Source: Bacteroidales bacterium (lineage in GTDB: Bacteria > Bacteroidota > Bacteroidia > Bacteroidales > P3). Taken from it: DNA of 64,000 nt. The position numbers and the translations under genes are program-made. The notes under the pieces were generated by a model. The model did no database searches, was not told the origin of the DNA, and was given only the letters and a program-made list of their open reading frames with translations. Positions 42,503 to 51,266 of the stretch are shown here, one piece after another. Every line of letters begins with the position of its first letter. Position 1 is the stretch's first letter. Location: contig JAGCJW010000004.1 of the NCBI GenBank assembly GCA_017647785.1, positions 1 through 64,000 on the forward strand, given 5' to 3'.

Positions 42503-45277
42503 TTAGTGCGCTATTAGCCAATTTTCTCCCTCATTGATACTAACTTCTATCGGTACTTCCAATTGTAAAGCGTTAAGCATCTGTTGTTTTACTATTATTT
42601 TAACTGTTTCAAGTTCTGGTTTATAGACATCAAATACTAATTCATCGTGAACTTGCAGTATCATCTTGGATTGAAGTGAATTTTTCTCAAATTCTTTGTG
42701 GATATTTATCATCGCTATCTTTATCATATCGGCACTACTTGCTTGGATTGGCATATTAACTGCGTTGCGTTGTGCAAAATTTCTTATGTTTAAATTGGCT
42801 GAGTGAAGATCTGGCAAATAGCGTCTTCGTCCACAAATACTTTCTGCATAACCTTTTTCAGTAGCTGCTTCAATACAAGTAGTGATGTATTGTTTTATTT
42901 GTGGATATGAGGCAAAATATTGTTCTATCAACTGTTGTGCTTCTTTTCTTGGTATGTGTAATTGTTCTGAAAGTCCAAAGGCTGATATTCCATAAATAAT
43001 TCCGAAGTTTACACTTTTTGCATTACGCCTCATTTCAGAAGTTATGTTTTCTAAAGGAATCATATAAATTCTTGATGCAGTGGAAAGGTGTATGTCTTCT
43101 CCTGATTGGAAGGCTTGACACAAGGCTTGATCTTTGCTAAGCGAAGCAATAATTCTAAGTTCTATTTGAGAATAATCGGCAGCTAAAAGTATGTGATTAT
43201 CATCTTGCGGAATGAAACAAGAACGGATTTGCTTTCCAAGTTCTGTTCTTATTGGTATGTTTTGTAGATTGGGGTTTTCTGAAGCTAATCTGCCAGTTGA
43301 AGTGGTGGCTTGTTTGTAATGAGTATGTATTTTGTTTGTTGCAGAGTTCACTATCTCTGGAAGAGCGTCCACATATGTGCTTTTTAGTTTAGTAAGTGAA
43401 CGATATTCTAATATTAATGGTATGATTGGGTGATAGTTTATTAGTTTTTGTAAAACTTCTTCGGAAGTGGAGTACTGTTTTGTTTGTGTTTTTTTAATTT
43501 TTTTGTCTGAGGATATTTGCAATTCGTCAAAAAGTATTACTCCTAATTGTTTTGGTGAAGAAATATTAAATTCTTTACCTGCTAATTGGTAAATTCTTTC
43601 TTCTAATTGTTGTTTTTGTTCTTGGAGTAATTGAGAAAATTTATGAAGTTGGGATGTATCTATTTTTACGCCTTGTCTTTCCATATCTAAAAGCACATCT
43701 ACAAGTGGCATTTCAATATTGAGGAAAAGGTCTAATAGATTGTTTTGTTTTAATTCTTCTTCTAATATAGGTTTTAAGGCAAAGGTTACATCTGCATCTT
43801 CAACTGCGTATTCGGTTAGTAAGTCTTGATTTATTTTTTCTATTGAAAATGGTGGTTTTGTATTTTTTCCGAATACGGTTTCAAAATCTATCATTGTGTA
43901 TTCTAAGTATTTTTCACTTAGAATATCTAATTTGTGGCGGGTTTCAGGGTCTAATAAATAGTGGGCTAAGAGTGTGTCAAAAGTTTTGCCTTTTACTTGT
44001 ATTCCATAATTAAGTAAGACGTTTTTATCAAACTTTATATTGTGTGCTACTTTCTCTATGGTTTCTTTTTCAAAGAGTGGCTTAATTATTTCAATGAATT
44101 GTTTTTCTAATTCTTTGTTTTGTGGAAATAAAACAAAGAATCCTTTATGCCTTTGACTAACTAAGGATATTCCTAATAGTTTACAATCTATTTCTAAGCC
44201 TGTTGTTTCGGTGTCAAACGCTATAAGGGTTTCTTCAAGCAAAGAATCTATTACATCTTTTAGCTCTTCCACAGTTTTAATTGTAATATAGGAATGAGTA
44301 ACTTCTTTATAAGTTGGATAAGTTGAAATATCAAAAAGTGTAGGCTCAGAAACTGTAGTATTAAATAGGTCTATGGTTGGTTGAGGTTGGGAAATTTGAT
44401 AGTGAGAGTTAAATCTTTTTGCAAATGTTGCAAATTCCAACTCATTAAAGATTTGATTGCAAGCGTGAATGTTTGGTGGAGATAGCGCTAATTCTTCTTC
44501 GTTGAACTCAATAGGCACATCGGTTATTATTGTTGCTAATTGCTTGCTTTGTATTGCGAGGTCTTTATTTTCTTCTATTGCTTTGCGGATAGATTTACTT
44601 TCTATTTTGTCACTATTCTCTAAAATATCTTCTATTGATGAGAATTGTTGTATCAGAGCTTTTGCTTTCTTCTCTCCTATTGAAGGTACACCTGGAATAT
44701 TATCTGAACTATCTCCCCAAAGCCCTAATATGTCTATTACTTGGGAAGGTTTTTCTATTTCAAATCTTTGCAAAACCTCATCTACTCCCCATACTTCATT
44801 AGGATTTCCAAGCCTTCCTAATCTCAACATCTTAATATTATCTTCTACTAATTGAGCATAGTCTTTATCTGGTGTAACCATAAAAACTTCAAAACCTTGT
44901 TTTACTGCTCTTTTTGACAATGTACCTATAACATCATCAGCTTCAAAACCTTCCTTGCAAAGAATTGGAATATTCATCGCCTCTATTATAGATTTTATAT
45001 GAGGTAATGATTCTCTTATTTCCTCTGGCATAGCTTGGCGATTAGCTTTATATTGCTCAAATTGTTGATGTCTGAAAGTTGGTCCTTGCAAATCAAAAGC
45101 TACACCAAGGTGAGAGGGGTTGTATTGTTTGATTATATCAAATAAAGTGTTGCAAAAACCTAATATTGCTGAAGTATTAAGACCTTTTGTATTGATTCTT
45201 GGATTTTTATTCAGTGCATAATAGGCGCGATATATCATCGCCATAGCATCAATTAAATAAAGAGTTTTCTTCTCCAT
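42503..45277 (-). CDS. polA: DNA polymerase I
   Basis: 924 residues, full length. A 5'-3' exonuclease domain (about 1-290, DVIGTLSKRAVKQGFEVFMV and GDSSDNIPGVPSIGEKKAK), a 3'-5' exonuclease domain (about 320-510, IAFDTETTGLE) and the polymerase domain (about 530-924, LLAADYSQIELRI, SVNFGIIYG, LQVHDELVF). It fills gaps and removes RNA primers. A consensus promoter precedes it. Confidence 0.97.
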   Translation of the reverse strand: MEKKTLYLIDAMAMIYRAYYALNKNPRINTKGLNTSAILGFCNTLFDIIKQYNPSHLGVAFDLQGPTFRHQQFEQYKANRQAMPEEIRESLPHIKSIIEAMNIPILCKEGFEADDVIGTLSKRAVKQGFEVFMVTPDKDYAQLVEDNIKMLRLGRLGNPNEVWGVDEVLQRFEIEKPSQVIDILGLWGDSSDNIPGVPSIGEKKAKALIQQFSSIEDILENSDKIESKSIRKAIEENKDLAIQSKQLATIITDVPIEFNEEELALSPPNIHACNQIFNELEFATFAKRFNSHYQISQPQPTIDLFNTTVSEPTLFDISTYPTYKEVTHSYITIKTVEELKDVIDSLLEETLIAFDTETTGLEIDCKLLGISLVSQRHKGFFVLFPQNKELEKQFIEIIKPLFEKETIEKVAHNIKFDKNVLLNYGIQVKGKTFDTLLAHYLLDPETRHKLDILSEKYLEYTMIDFETVFGKNTKPPFSIEKINQDLLTEYAVEDADVTFALKPILEEELKQNNLLDLFLNIEMPLVDVLLDMERQGVKIDTSQLHKFSQLLQEQKQQLEERIYQLAGKEFNISSPKQLGVILFDELQISSDKKIKKTQTKQYSTSEEVLQKLINYHPIIPLILEYRSLTKLKSTYVDALPEIVNSATNKIHTHYKQATTSTGRLASENPNLQNIPIRTELGKQIRSCFIPQDDNHILLAADYSQIELRIIASLSKDQALCQAFQSGEDIHLSTASRIYMIPLENITSEMRRNAKSVNFGIIYGISAFGLSEQLHIPRKEAQQLIEQYFASYPQIKQYITTCIEAATEKGYAESICGRRRYLPDLHSANLNIRNFAQRNAVNMPIQASSADMIKIAMINIHKEFEKNSLQSKMILQVHDELVFDVYKPELETVKIIVKQQMLNALQLEVPIEVSINEGENWLIAH

Positions 45278-45297
45278 TATATTTCTATATTTTTCTA

Positions 45298-45328
45298 CAA
45301 AGTTAAAAAAATTATACTTAGAAACAAA
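45298..45328 (-). promoter_or_regulatory. polA promoter, exact consensus
   Basis: On the - strand TTTG (45325-45328), 19 bases, TAACTTTG (45298-45305), exact consensus. Transcription starts about 13 bases before the ATG. The 21-base-pitch array at 45310-45385 overlaps its upstream half. Confidence 0.75.
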
Positions 45329-45386
45329 AAATTGATTCTTGAAAAGAAAAAAATGATTCTTGATTTCAGCAAAATGATTTAAAGAA
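45309..45386 (+). repeat. 21-base-pitch AT-rich array, four units
   Basis: Units TATACTTAGAAAC, TTGATTCTTGAAAAG, ATGATTCTTGATTTC and ATGATTTAAAG have the core position at 45317, 45338, 45359 and 45380, 21 bases apart throughout (the last has T for C). The first unit lies across the polA -33 element. It fills the gap between the polA promoter and the tnaA terminator. Confidence 0.6.
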
Positions 45387-45423
45387 AAAAAATAAAGAGT
45401 TCAGCATTATACTGAACTCTTTA
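45382..45423 (-). terminator. tnaA terminator
   Basis: TAAAGAGTTCAG (45393-45404) pairs with CTGAACTCTTTA (45412-45423), 12 bp with a 7-base loop, followed on the - strand by a T-rich run. It lies 26 bases after the tnaA stop codon. Confidence 0.85.
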
Positions 45424-45448
45424 CTATTCAAATATTTAGTAGAAGCTA

Positions 45449-46822
45449 CTATAATCTTTCTAATTGTACAGTGAAGTGACGCATTAATTCAGCTTCCCAA
45501 GTGATTTTTACACCTCTTGTGATTTCGTTTCTTCTGTCGTAAACGTTTTTCAAAGCTGCTGCTATAACGTCCATGTGATTGTTTGTGTAAACTCTTCTTG
45601 GGATACATAAACGAACGAAGTCTAATCCACCGAAACGGTTTTCTCTTGTAACAGGATCTCTATCTGCTAAGATATATCCTATTTCGCAACCACGAATACC
45701 TGCTTCTAAGTAAAGTTCGCAAGTCAATGTTTGAGCTGGGAACTCTTCTTTTGGTACGTTTGTAAGGATTTTGTCAGCATCAACGAATATTGCGTGTCCT
45801 CCAACAGGTCTTTGGTAAGGGATTCCGTATTCATCTAATTTTGCTGCTAAGTATTGTACTTGACGGATACGAGTATCAAGATTGTCAAATTCTGTATTTT
45901 CGTCCAATCCTACGGCTAAAGCATCCATATCTCTTCCGTTCATACCTCCGTATGTTAAGAATCCTTCAAAAGGAATACAGAATAATTTAGCACCTTCGTA
46001 CCATTCTTTTTTACGTGTTGCGATGAAACCTCCCATATTAACGATACCGTCTTTTTTTGCAGACATTGTCATACCGTCAGCATAAGAGAACATTTCTTTT
46101 GCGATTTCTTTGATTGTTTTATCTGCATATCCTTCTTCACGAGTTTTGATAAAGTAAGCGTTTTCTGCGAAACGAGCAGAGTCAAGTATAACTGGTTTGT
46201 TGTATTTGTCTGCAACAGCTCTTACTTCTTTAAGGTTTTGCATTGAAACAGGTTGCCCTCCTGCTGTGTTGTTAGTTACTGTAACTATAATAAAAGGAAT
46301 TTTGTCAGCATTTTCTGCTAATGCTTTTTCTAACTTCTTAGGATCTACGTTTCCTTTGAAAGATATTTCTAATTGAGTGTCTTTTGCTTCGTCTATTGTG
46401 CAATCTAATGCTGTAGCTTTACGACTTTCAATGTGTCCTTTTGTTGTGTCAAAGTGAGAGTTACCAGGTATTATGTCTCCTTGCTTTACTAAATGTGAGA
46501 ATAATACGTTTTCTGCTGCACGTCCTTGGTGTGTAGGTATAACATATTCAAATCCTGTGATAGCAGTGATAGTGTCTTTCAAACGGAAGAAGCTACTTGC
46601 TCCTGCATATGATTCATCTCCCATCATCATTGCTGCCCATTGACGGTCAGACATTGAGCCTGTACCAGAGTCTGTGATACAATCGATGTACACATGTTCT
46701 GATTTAAGCATGAAAACATTGTTTTTTGCTTCTTTAAGCCATTGTTCACGTTCTGCACGTGTAGATTTTCTGATTGGTTCTACCATCTTAATCTTCCACG
46801 ATTCTGCGAAAGGTAATTCCAT
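45449..46822 (-). CDS. tnaA: tryptophanase
   Basis: 457 residues, PLP-dependent. The opening MELPFAESWKIKMVEPIRKS, SMSDRQWAAMMMGDESYAGA, PTHQGRAAENVLF and MSAKKDG (PLP Lys257) match tryptophanases of gut Bacteroides more closely than tyrosine phenol-lyases. It splits tryptophan to indole, pyruvate and ammonia. The gene is monocistronic, with a terminator and a leader of about 150 bases containing a small reading frame and hairpins, suggesting regulated expression. A tyrosine phenol-lyase remains a minor alternative. Confidence 0.92.
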   Translation of the reverse strand: MELPFAESWKIKMVEPIRKSTRAEREQWLKEAKNNVFMLKSEHVYIDCITDSGTGSMSDRQWAAMMMGDESYAGASSFFRLKDTITAITGFEYVIPTHQGRAAENVLFSHLVKQGDIIPGNSHFDTTKGHIESRKATALDCTIDEAKDTQLEISFKGNVDPKKLEKALAENADKIPFIIVTVTNNTAGGQPVSMQNLKEVRAVADKYNKPVILDSARFAENAYFIKTREEGYADKTIKEIAKEMFSYADGMTMSAKKDGIVNMGGFIATRKKEWYEGAKLFCIPFEGFLTYGGMNGRDMDALAVGLDENTEFDNLDTRIRQVQYLAAKLDEYGIPYQRPVGGHAIFVDADKILTNVPKEEFPAQTLTCELYLEAGIRGCEIGYILADRDPVTRENRFGGLDFVRLCIPRRVYTNNHMDVIAAALKNVYDRRNEITRGVKITWEAELMRHFTVQLERL

Positions 46823-46870
46823 AATTAATTATTTTTAATGATTAAACTTATTTTATGATTTGACAAAATA

Positions 46871-46887
46871 TAGCAATAAATTTGCTA
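46871..46887 (-). promoter_or_regulatory. terminator-like hairpin in the tnaA leader
   Basis: On the - strand TAGCAA-ATTTA-TTGCTA (46871-46887) forms a 6-bp stem followed by TATTTTG. Its first three bases are the TAG stop codon of the leader reading frame. A ribosome stalled at that codon would hide the stem, as in attenuation. Weak as a stand-alone terminator (AT-rich, short). Confidence 0.4.
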
Positions 46888-46965
46888 CAAACAAAAAGAG
46901 TCTCTTTCTTTTAGATTAAGAAAGATAATTGAAGTTATATTATTACTCTTTACGTTTTTATTCAT
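46885..46965 (-). CDS. candidate leader peptide upstream of tnaA
   Basis: ATG at 46965 to TAG at 46885-46887, 26 codons: begins MNKNVKSNNITSIIFL and ends DSFCL. The ATG lies about 12 bases after the expected transcript start, with GAGG in GAGGCAATTATATG. It overlaps AAGAAAGAG, which can pair either with TCTTTCTT just upstream or with CTCTTTTT just downstream, so alternative foldings exist. It lacks Trp, unlike E. coli TnaC, so a Trp-stall mechanism is not evident. It could be incidental. Confidence 0.3.
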   Translation of the reverse strand: MNKNVKSNNITSIIFLNLKERDSFCL

Positions 46966-46983
46966 ATAATTGCCTCTTGTGTG

Positions 46984-47014
46984 CAAAGTTAGAAAATCTT
47001 TTCAAAACAACAAA
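46984..47014 (-). promoter_or_regulatory. tnaA promoter, exact consensus
   Basis: On the - strand TTTG (47011-47014), 19 bases, TAACTTTG (46984-46991). It is an exact consensus match and the only one in the gap, placing the transcript start near 46977, about 155 bases before the tnaA ATG. Confidence 0.75.
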
Positions 47015-47017
47015 ATA

Positions 47018-48007
47018 TTATCTATTTTGTATTACAAATTCTCCTTTTAAAACGCTAGAATCTGAAATAAATTTTACATTAACATTTTTTTCTTGAAGCA
47101 TTTTTCTATTTGAACTATTGTACCCTATAGCATAATTTATTTCCTTTGGATTCACTAAAATAGTTCTTGAATCCAAGGGAATATTATTTAGTTTCTCTCC
47201 CCAAATTCTTGATAATACTAATTCTTTAAATGAAACATGAAATGGTCCTGCTAATAAATGTTCGCCTTTTATTAAAGATTCGGACGGGTGCAGCCCCACC
47301 CTTAGTATAGTTATGTCTGTTTTTGAAAATATTTTGTAAATCTCTGCAGTCCACTCCACAGCTTCTTCAAGTGAAAGTGCATTATATTTACCTTCTCTAT
47401 ATAAATCTGCTAATTCAGTGTTATCAATTACAAGTGTAGGATATATTCTTGTAGTTTCTGCTCCTAATGATATTATTTTATTGGCAGTATGTTTTGATTT
47501 TTCTAAAGTATCTAATGGCAAACCTATCATCATTTGTAATCCAAGCGCGAAACCATAAGATTTTATCATGTGTGAAGCATTTTCTACATCTTTCACTGTA
47601 TGTCCTCTTTTTGCAAAGTCTAGCACTTCCTCATCTAAGGATTGAGCGCCAAGTTCTATATTTTTTACTTTATATTTTTTTAGTATATCTAATACTTTTT
47701 CGTTGATATAGTCTGGTCGTGTAGATATTCTTATACTTTCTATTTCTCCTCGCTCTATATAAGGTTGTACAGTTTCAAGATATATTATCATATCCTTCTC
47801 ATCTATACCTGTAAAACTCCCTCCAAAAAAAGCTAGTTCTATTTGAGATGGTTTTATAAAAGTAGCAAGATGCTGTTCTATTATTTGTTTTACTTCCTCA
47901 GGCTTTACGGCTTGTAACCGTCCAGAGATATGACGTTGATTGCAATATATACATTGATTAGGACAAGCTAATTCCGGTATGAAAACAGGTATGTTATAAT
48001 GCTTCAT
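47018..48007 (-). CDS. radical SAM protein of the Elp3-like group
   Basis: 329 residues. The iron-sulfur motif is CPNQCIYCNQR (residues about 15-25), followed by FFGGSFTGI and the SAM-binding TRPDYIN. It resembles the radical SAM half of Elp3/YhcC-type proteins but lacks the acetyltransferase domain. The function is open, probably RNA or cofactor modification. It follows the wzc gene by 7 bases and ends the gltX operon. Confidence 0.8.
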   Translation of the reverse strand: MKHYNIPVFIPELACPNQCIYCNQRHISGRLQAVKPEEVKQIIEQHLATFIKPSQIELAFFGGSFTGIDEKDMIIYLETVQPYIERGEIESIRISTRPDYINEKVLDILKKYKVKNIELGAQSLDEEVLDFAKRGHTVKDVENASHMIKSYGFALGLQMMIGLPLDTLEKSKHTANKIISLGAETTRIYPTLVIDNTELADLYREGKYNALSLEEAVEWTAEIYKIFSKTDITILRVGLHPSESLIKGEHLLAGPFHVSFKELVLSRIWGEKLNNIPLDSRTILVNPKEINYAIGYNSSNRKMLQEKNVNVKFISDSSVLKGEFVIQNR

Positions 48008-48014
48008 ATTAACA

Positions 48015-50432
48015 TTATTTTTCTATTTGGTCATTGTCAAAATAGCCATAACCGTAACCATAATATCCTTTATCATATCTTGCACCATATCCATACTTTT
48101 GAGCAGCTGTTTTTATATCATTAAACACAAAATGTATTTTTATATCATTTCTTTCTGTTAATTCTGATACTGCTATCTTAAATGCAGGTTTATTAGTTTG
48201 CTCTGACCTTACTACAAATAAGTTTATATCACTTTCTTTTGCCAAACATTGAGCATCTGCAATCAAACTAACGGGAGGTGTATCTAATATGATATAATCA
48301 TAACGTTTTCTCAATTCTTTTATTAATGCACGATTCTTTTCTGAATCTATTAACTCAGAAGGATTAGGTGGCACTGGACCGGCAACCAGCACATCAAAGT
48401 TTTCAAATTCTGTTGCTTGCAACACATCATCTAATTCATATCTTCCTACCATATATGATGTAAATCCATGAGTTGCGTTAAGTCCAAAGACTTTATGTAA
48501 TGCAGGCTTTCTTAAATCATACCCTACCAATAGTGTTTTTTTATTAGAAATTGCAAAGATTGATGCAAGATTAACACTTATTAAACTTTTCCCTTCATTA
48601 GGTAGTGATGACGTAACAAGTATTACTTTTCCGTCCTCTTCTTTTTCATTTCCTAATACGTACTTTATATTTGTTCTCAAGGATCTAAATGTTTCTGAAA
48701 TTTGACTCCTTGGTTTATCAAATACTACTAACCTATTATTTGTTTGAGGAATATTTGGAATAAATCCTATAATTGGTTCTCTTGAAATCTTTTCAAGTTC
48801 ATCTTTACTATCTATTGTATTCTTTAATAAATATCTCACCAAAACATAAACTGCTGGCAATGCAATACCAATTAATATCGCTAAAAGAAAGTTTGTACTT
48901 ATTTTAGGATAAACTTGTATCGCAAAATTTGCTTTATCAATTACTTTATGATCCGGTAAAGCTGCGTTTTTTGCTATTTCTGCTTCTGCTCGTTTTGTGT
49001 ATAAGAAATTATATATCTCGTCATTATACTTAAACTGACGCTCTATATTTATCATATCTCTATGAGTAGATGGCAGTAGATCTATCTCTGATTGCAATGC
49101 ATCTTGTTGACGATTAAGTTCCTTTTCGTTTATTTGTGATACTTCTTTAATATTTTTTAAACTTTCTTTTATTTGACCACGAACTGTCTCCATTTGAGCT
49201 AATAGTTCCTTCATTTTTGGAGATTCTGGAGTTAACATAGTAGATAGCCTTTGCTTTTCAAGTATAAGATCTGTTAAAGAAACAACTAATTTACTTAACA
49301 ATGGGTCATCAACTCCCATTGTTGATGGAGCAACAAGTCCTTCATTTAGATTTGTTTGATTAATGTATTTTAACAAATAGTCATAATAAGCTTTTTTAGT
49401 GGCTTCTTCTGCCCTTTTCGTTTCGAATTCATTTGCTTTCTCAAACAGATATTCCGCATCACTCGTAAGATTGAATGTGTTATTGCTTTGTTGAAACTTT
49501 TGTTTTCTATCTTCTGCTATAGTTAAAGAGTCTGAAATAGCGTCTATTTGTGAATTCACAAAATCTATAGTTGCTACATTCAAGTGATTTTTCTCCTCAA
49601 ATGTCATATTTATGTAAACTTCACATAATCTATTTACAAAATCAGTAGCCTTATTCTTATTTGGATTTTTAAATTTTATAGATATAATTGAAGATTCTTT
49701 ATTTAGTAAGTCTATTTCTATTGAATTGTAAGCATTCGCCACTGCATCCATATCATTTATTTTGAATGCATAGTTTATATTAGAGAGTTCATCTTCCCAA
49801 TTATCTGGGTCTTTTAAAAGTATTTTAAACTTCATGCCATCTTTTATGTACCATTGGCCATATCTTATTATTGTACGGGAAGATAAAACGTCTTTAAATT
49901 CTTGCAATATTTTATCTTGTTCATAATCATATATTGGAGCATTTTTTTGTTCTTCATAAGAAACAAGACATTTATTTACATCTAATAATTCAACATTTAT
50001 AATTACCCCTGTTGCTTGTGTAGTCGTCTTATCTAAAATAACTTCAAATGGGGAGGCTTTGTAAATATCTTGATATTGAAAATTGCTTTTTTGAAAATAA
50101 TCAACGTAAAAATCAAGAGATTTAATAGTTCTTTTTACCATAGAAACAGATTGGATTGTCCCTATTTCATTCTGAAAATTAACTGCATCTTGATTATAGA
50201 AATTAAACCCAAAATTTCCTGATAAATTAGACATCATGTTATTGTTGTTCTTTATCAGTAATGTTGTTTTTGCTTCATATAGAGGAGTAGAATATTTTGT
50301 AATAAAAACGCATACAATAATTGCTATAACAATTGCTATAACAAATAAATGCCATTTTTCTAGCATTTTGTATAACACCTCCATCATATTGATAGAAGCA
50401 AACTCTTCTCTCTCTTGTTTTTCTTCGTTCAT
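48015..50432 (-). CDS. wzc: Wzc-type polysaccharide co-polymerase and tyrosine autokinase
   Basis: 805 residues. Two membrane helices (about 30-46, 513-535) bracket a coiled-coil periplasmic domain (50-500). The cytoplasmic BY-kinase has Walker A SSLPNEGKS (608-616), A' LLVGYDLRKP (634-643) and B YIILDTPP. The C-terminus has eight Tyr in 18 residues (780-797), the autophosphorylated tail. It controls chain length and export of a surface polysaccharide. It pairs with the Wza-like gene upstream; no other capsule genes are in the window. Confidence 0.94.
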   Translation of the reverse strand: MNEEKQEREEFASINMMEVLYKMLEKWHLFVIAIVIAIIVCVFITKYSTPLYEAKTTLLIKNNNNMMSNLSGNFGFNFYNQDAVNFQNEIGTIQSVSMVKRTIKSLDFYVDYFQKSNFQYQDIYKASPFEVILDKTTTQATGVIINVELLDVNKCLVSYEEQKNAPIYDYEQDKILQEFKDVLSSRTIIRYGQWYIKDGMKFKILLKDPDNWEDELSNINYAFKINDMDAVANAYNSIEIDLLNKESSIISIKFKNPNKNKATDFVNRLCEVYINMTFEEKNHLNVATIDFVNSQIDAISDSLTIAEDRKQKFQQSNNTFNLTSDAEYLFEKANEFETKRAEEATKKAYYDYLLKYINQTNLNEGLVAPSTMGVDDPLLSKLVVSLTDLILEKQRLSTMLTPESPKMKELLAQMETVRGQIKESLKNIKEVSQINEKELNRQQDALQSEIDLLPSTHRDMINIERQFKYNDEIYNFLYTKRAEAEIAKNAALPDHKVIDKANFAIQVYPKISTNFLLAILIGIALPAVYVLVRYLLKNTIDSKDELEKISREPIIGFIPNIPQTNNRLVVFDKPRSQISETFRSLRTNIKYVLGNEKEEDGKVILVTSSLPNEGKSLISVNLASIFAISNKKTLLVGYDLRKPALHKVFGLNATHGFTSYMVGRYELDDVLQATEFENFDVLVAGPVPPNPSELIDSEKNRALIKELRKRYDYIILDTPPVSLIADAQCLAKESDINLFVVRSEQTNKPAFKIAVSELTERNDIKIHFVFNDIKTAAQKYGYGARYDKGYYGYGYGYFDNDQIEK

Positions 50433-50450
50433 TGTGTTCCCAATTTAAGT

Positions 50451-51248
50451 TTACTTACTACTTAATGAAAGAATCCATGAAAATATTGAAATAACAGACG
50501 TTAATACAACTAATGAATTAGATATAGTAGTTAATGGAATATTTAGAGTAGATAAAGATTTAGTGTTTTTATTTGGTTCAACATAAACCACATCTCCTGG
50601 TTGTAAATACATATTTTTATCTTGTAATATCTCTACATTTCTTAAATCTATTGTATAAACAACATCTTCTGAAATAGTCTTTCTTACTATTTTAACCTTT
50701 TCTCTATTTCCATAATATGTCAAGTCTCCAGCAGCAGCTAAAAGTTCAAATAAGCTCACGCATGGTTGATAAAAGGTATATGTTCCTGGACGATTTACCT
50801 CTCCCAATATTGATACTTTATAATTTACCATCTTACAACTCACAACCGCACCTTGGACATATTTATCTACTTGCTCTTGAATTGCACTTTGAGCTTGTTC
50901 TACAGTTAGTCCTATTAATTTTACTTTCCCTGCAACTGGCAAATTTATCTCCCCATTTTTATCTATAACATAACTATTCAAATATATAGTATTATCTGAT
51001 TGAGTATATCTATTTTCCTTTGAAGAAAACATTCTTGTAGTTTCTTCATTGTGAGTTATAATATCAATATATAACATATCCTCTGCAGCTAAATAATAGT
51101 TCGGAGAAAAGTTTTGATTACCTTCTGTGTAAGTATGCTTATACACATCTTGCTGGTCAGAAAATTGAAAATAAATCAAATTCTTTTGAGAAGTACATGA
51201 AGACAATGCTATAACGATAACACTTAATATTAATACAAATCTATTCAT
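50451..51248 (-). CDS. Wza-type polysaccharide export lipoprotein
   Basis: 265 residues with lipobox LSSC (Cys18). Polysaccharide export domain (about 50-140, YYLAAEDMLYIDII and AGKVKLIGLTVEQAQSAI) and an SLBB domain (about 143-225, VSILGEVNRPGTYTFYQP), then a C-terminal hydrophobic helix (about 238-258). Forms the outer-membrane pore partner of Wzc. It follows miaB by 18 bases. Confidence 0.9.
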   Translation of the reverse strand: MNRFVLILSVIVIALSSCTSQKNLIYFQFSDQQDVYKHTYTEGNQNFSPNYYLAAEDMLYIDIITHNEETTRMFSSKENRYTQSDNTIYLNSYVIDKNGEINLPVAGKVKLIGLTVEQAQSAIQEQVDKYVQGAVVSCKMVNYKVSILGEVNRPGTYTFYQPCVSLFELLAAAGDLTYYGNREKVKIVRKTISEDVVYTIDLRNVEILQDKNMYLQPGDVVYVEPNKNTKSLSTLNIPLTTISNSLVVLTSVISIFSWILSLSSK

Positions 51249-51266
51249 TTTGATAAGACTTTTTTA

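Noticed and set aside
45449-46822. Tyrosine phenol-lyase
   Set aside because: The N-terminus, the 'NNTAGGQPVSMQNL' region and overall wording match tryptophanases of gut Bacteroidota better; kept only as a minor alternative.
46871-46965. TnaC-type Trp-sensing leader peptide as in E. coli
   Set aside because: The frame has no Trp codon and no TnaC-like sequence, so a direct equivalence is not claimed, only a possible different leader.
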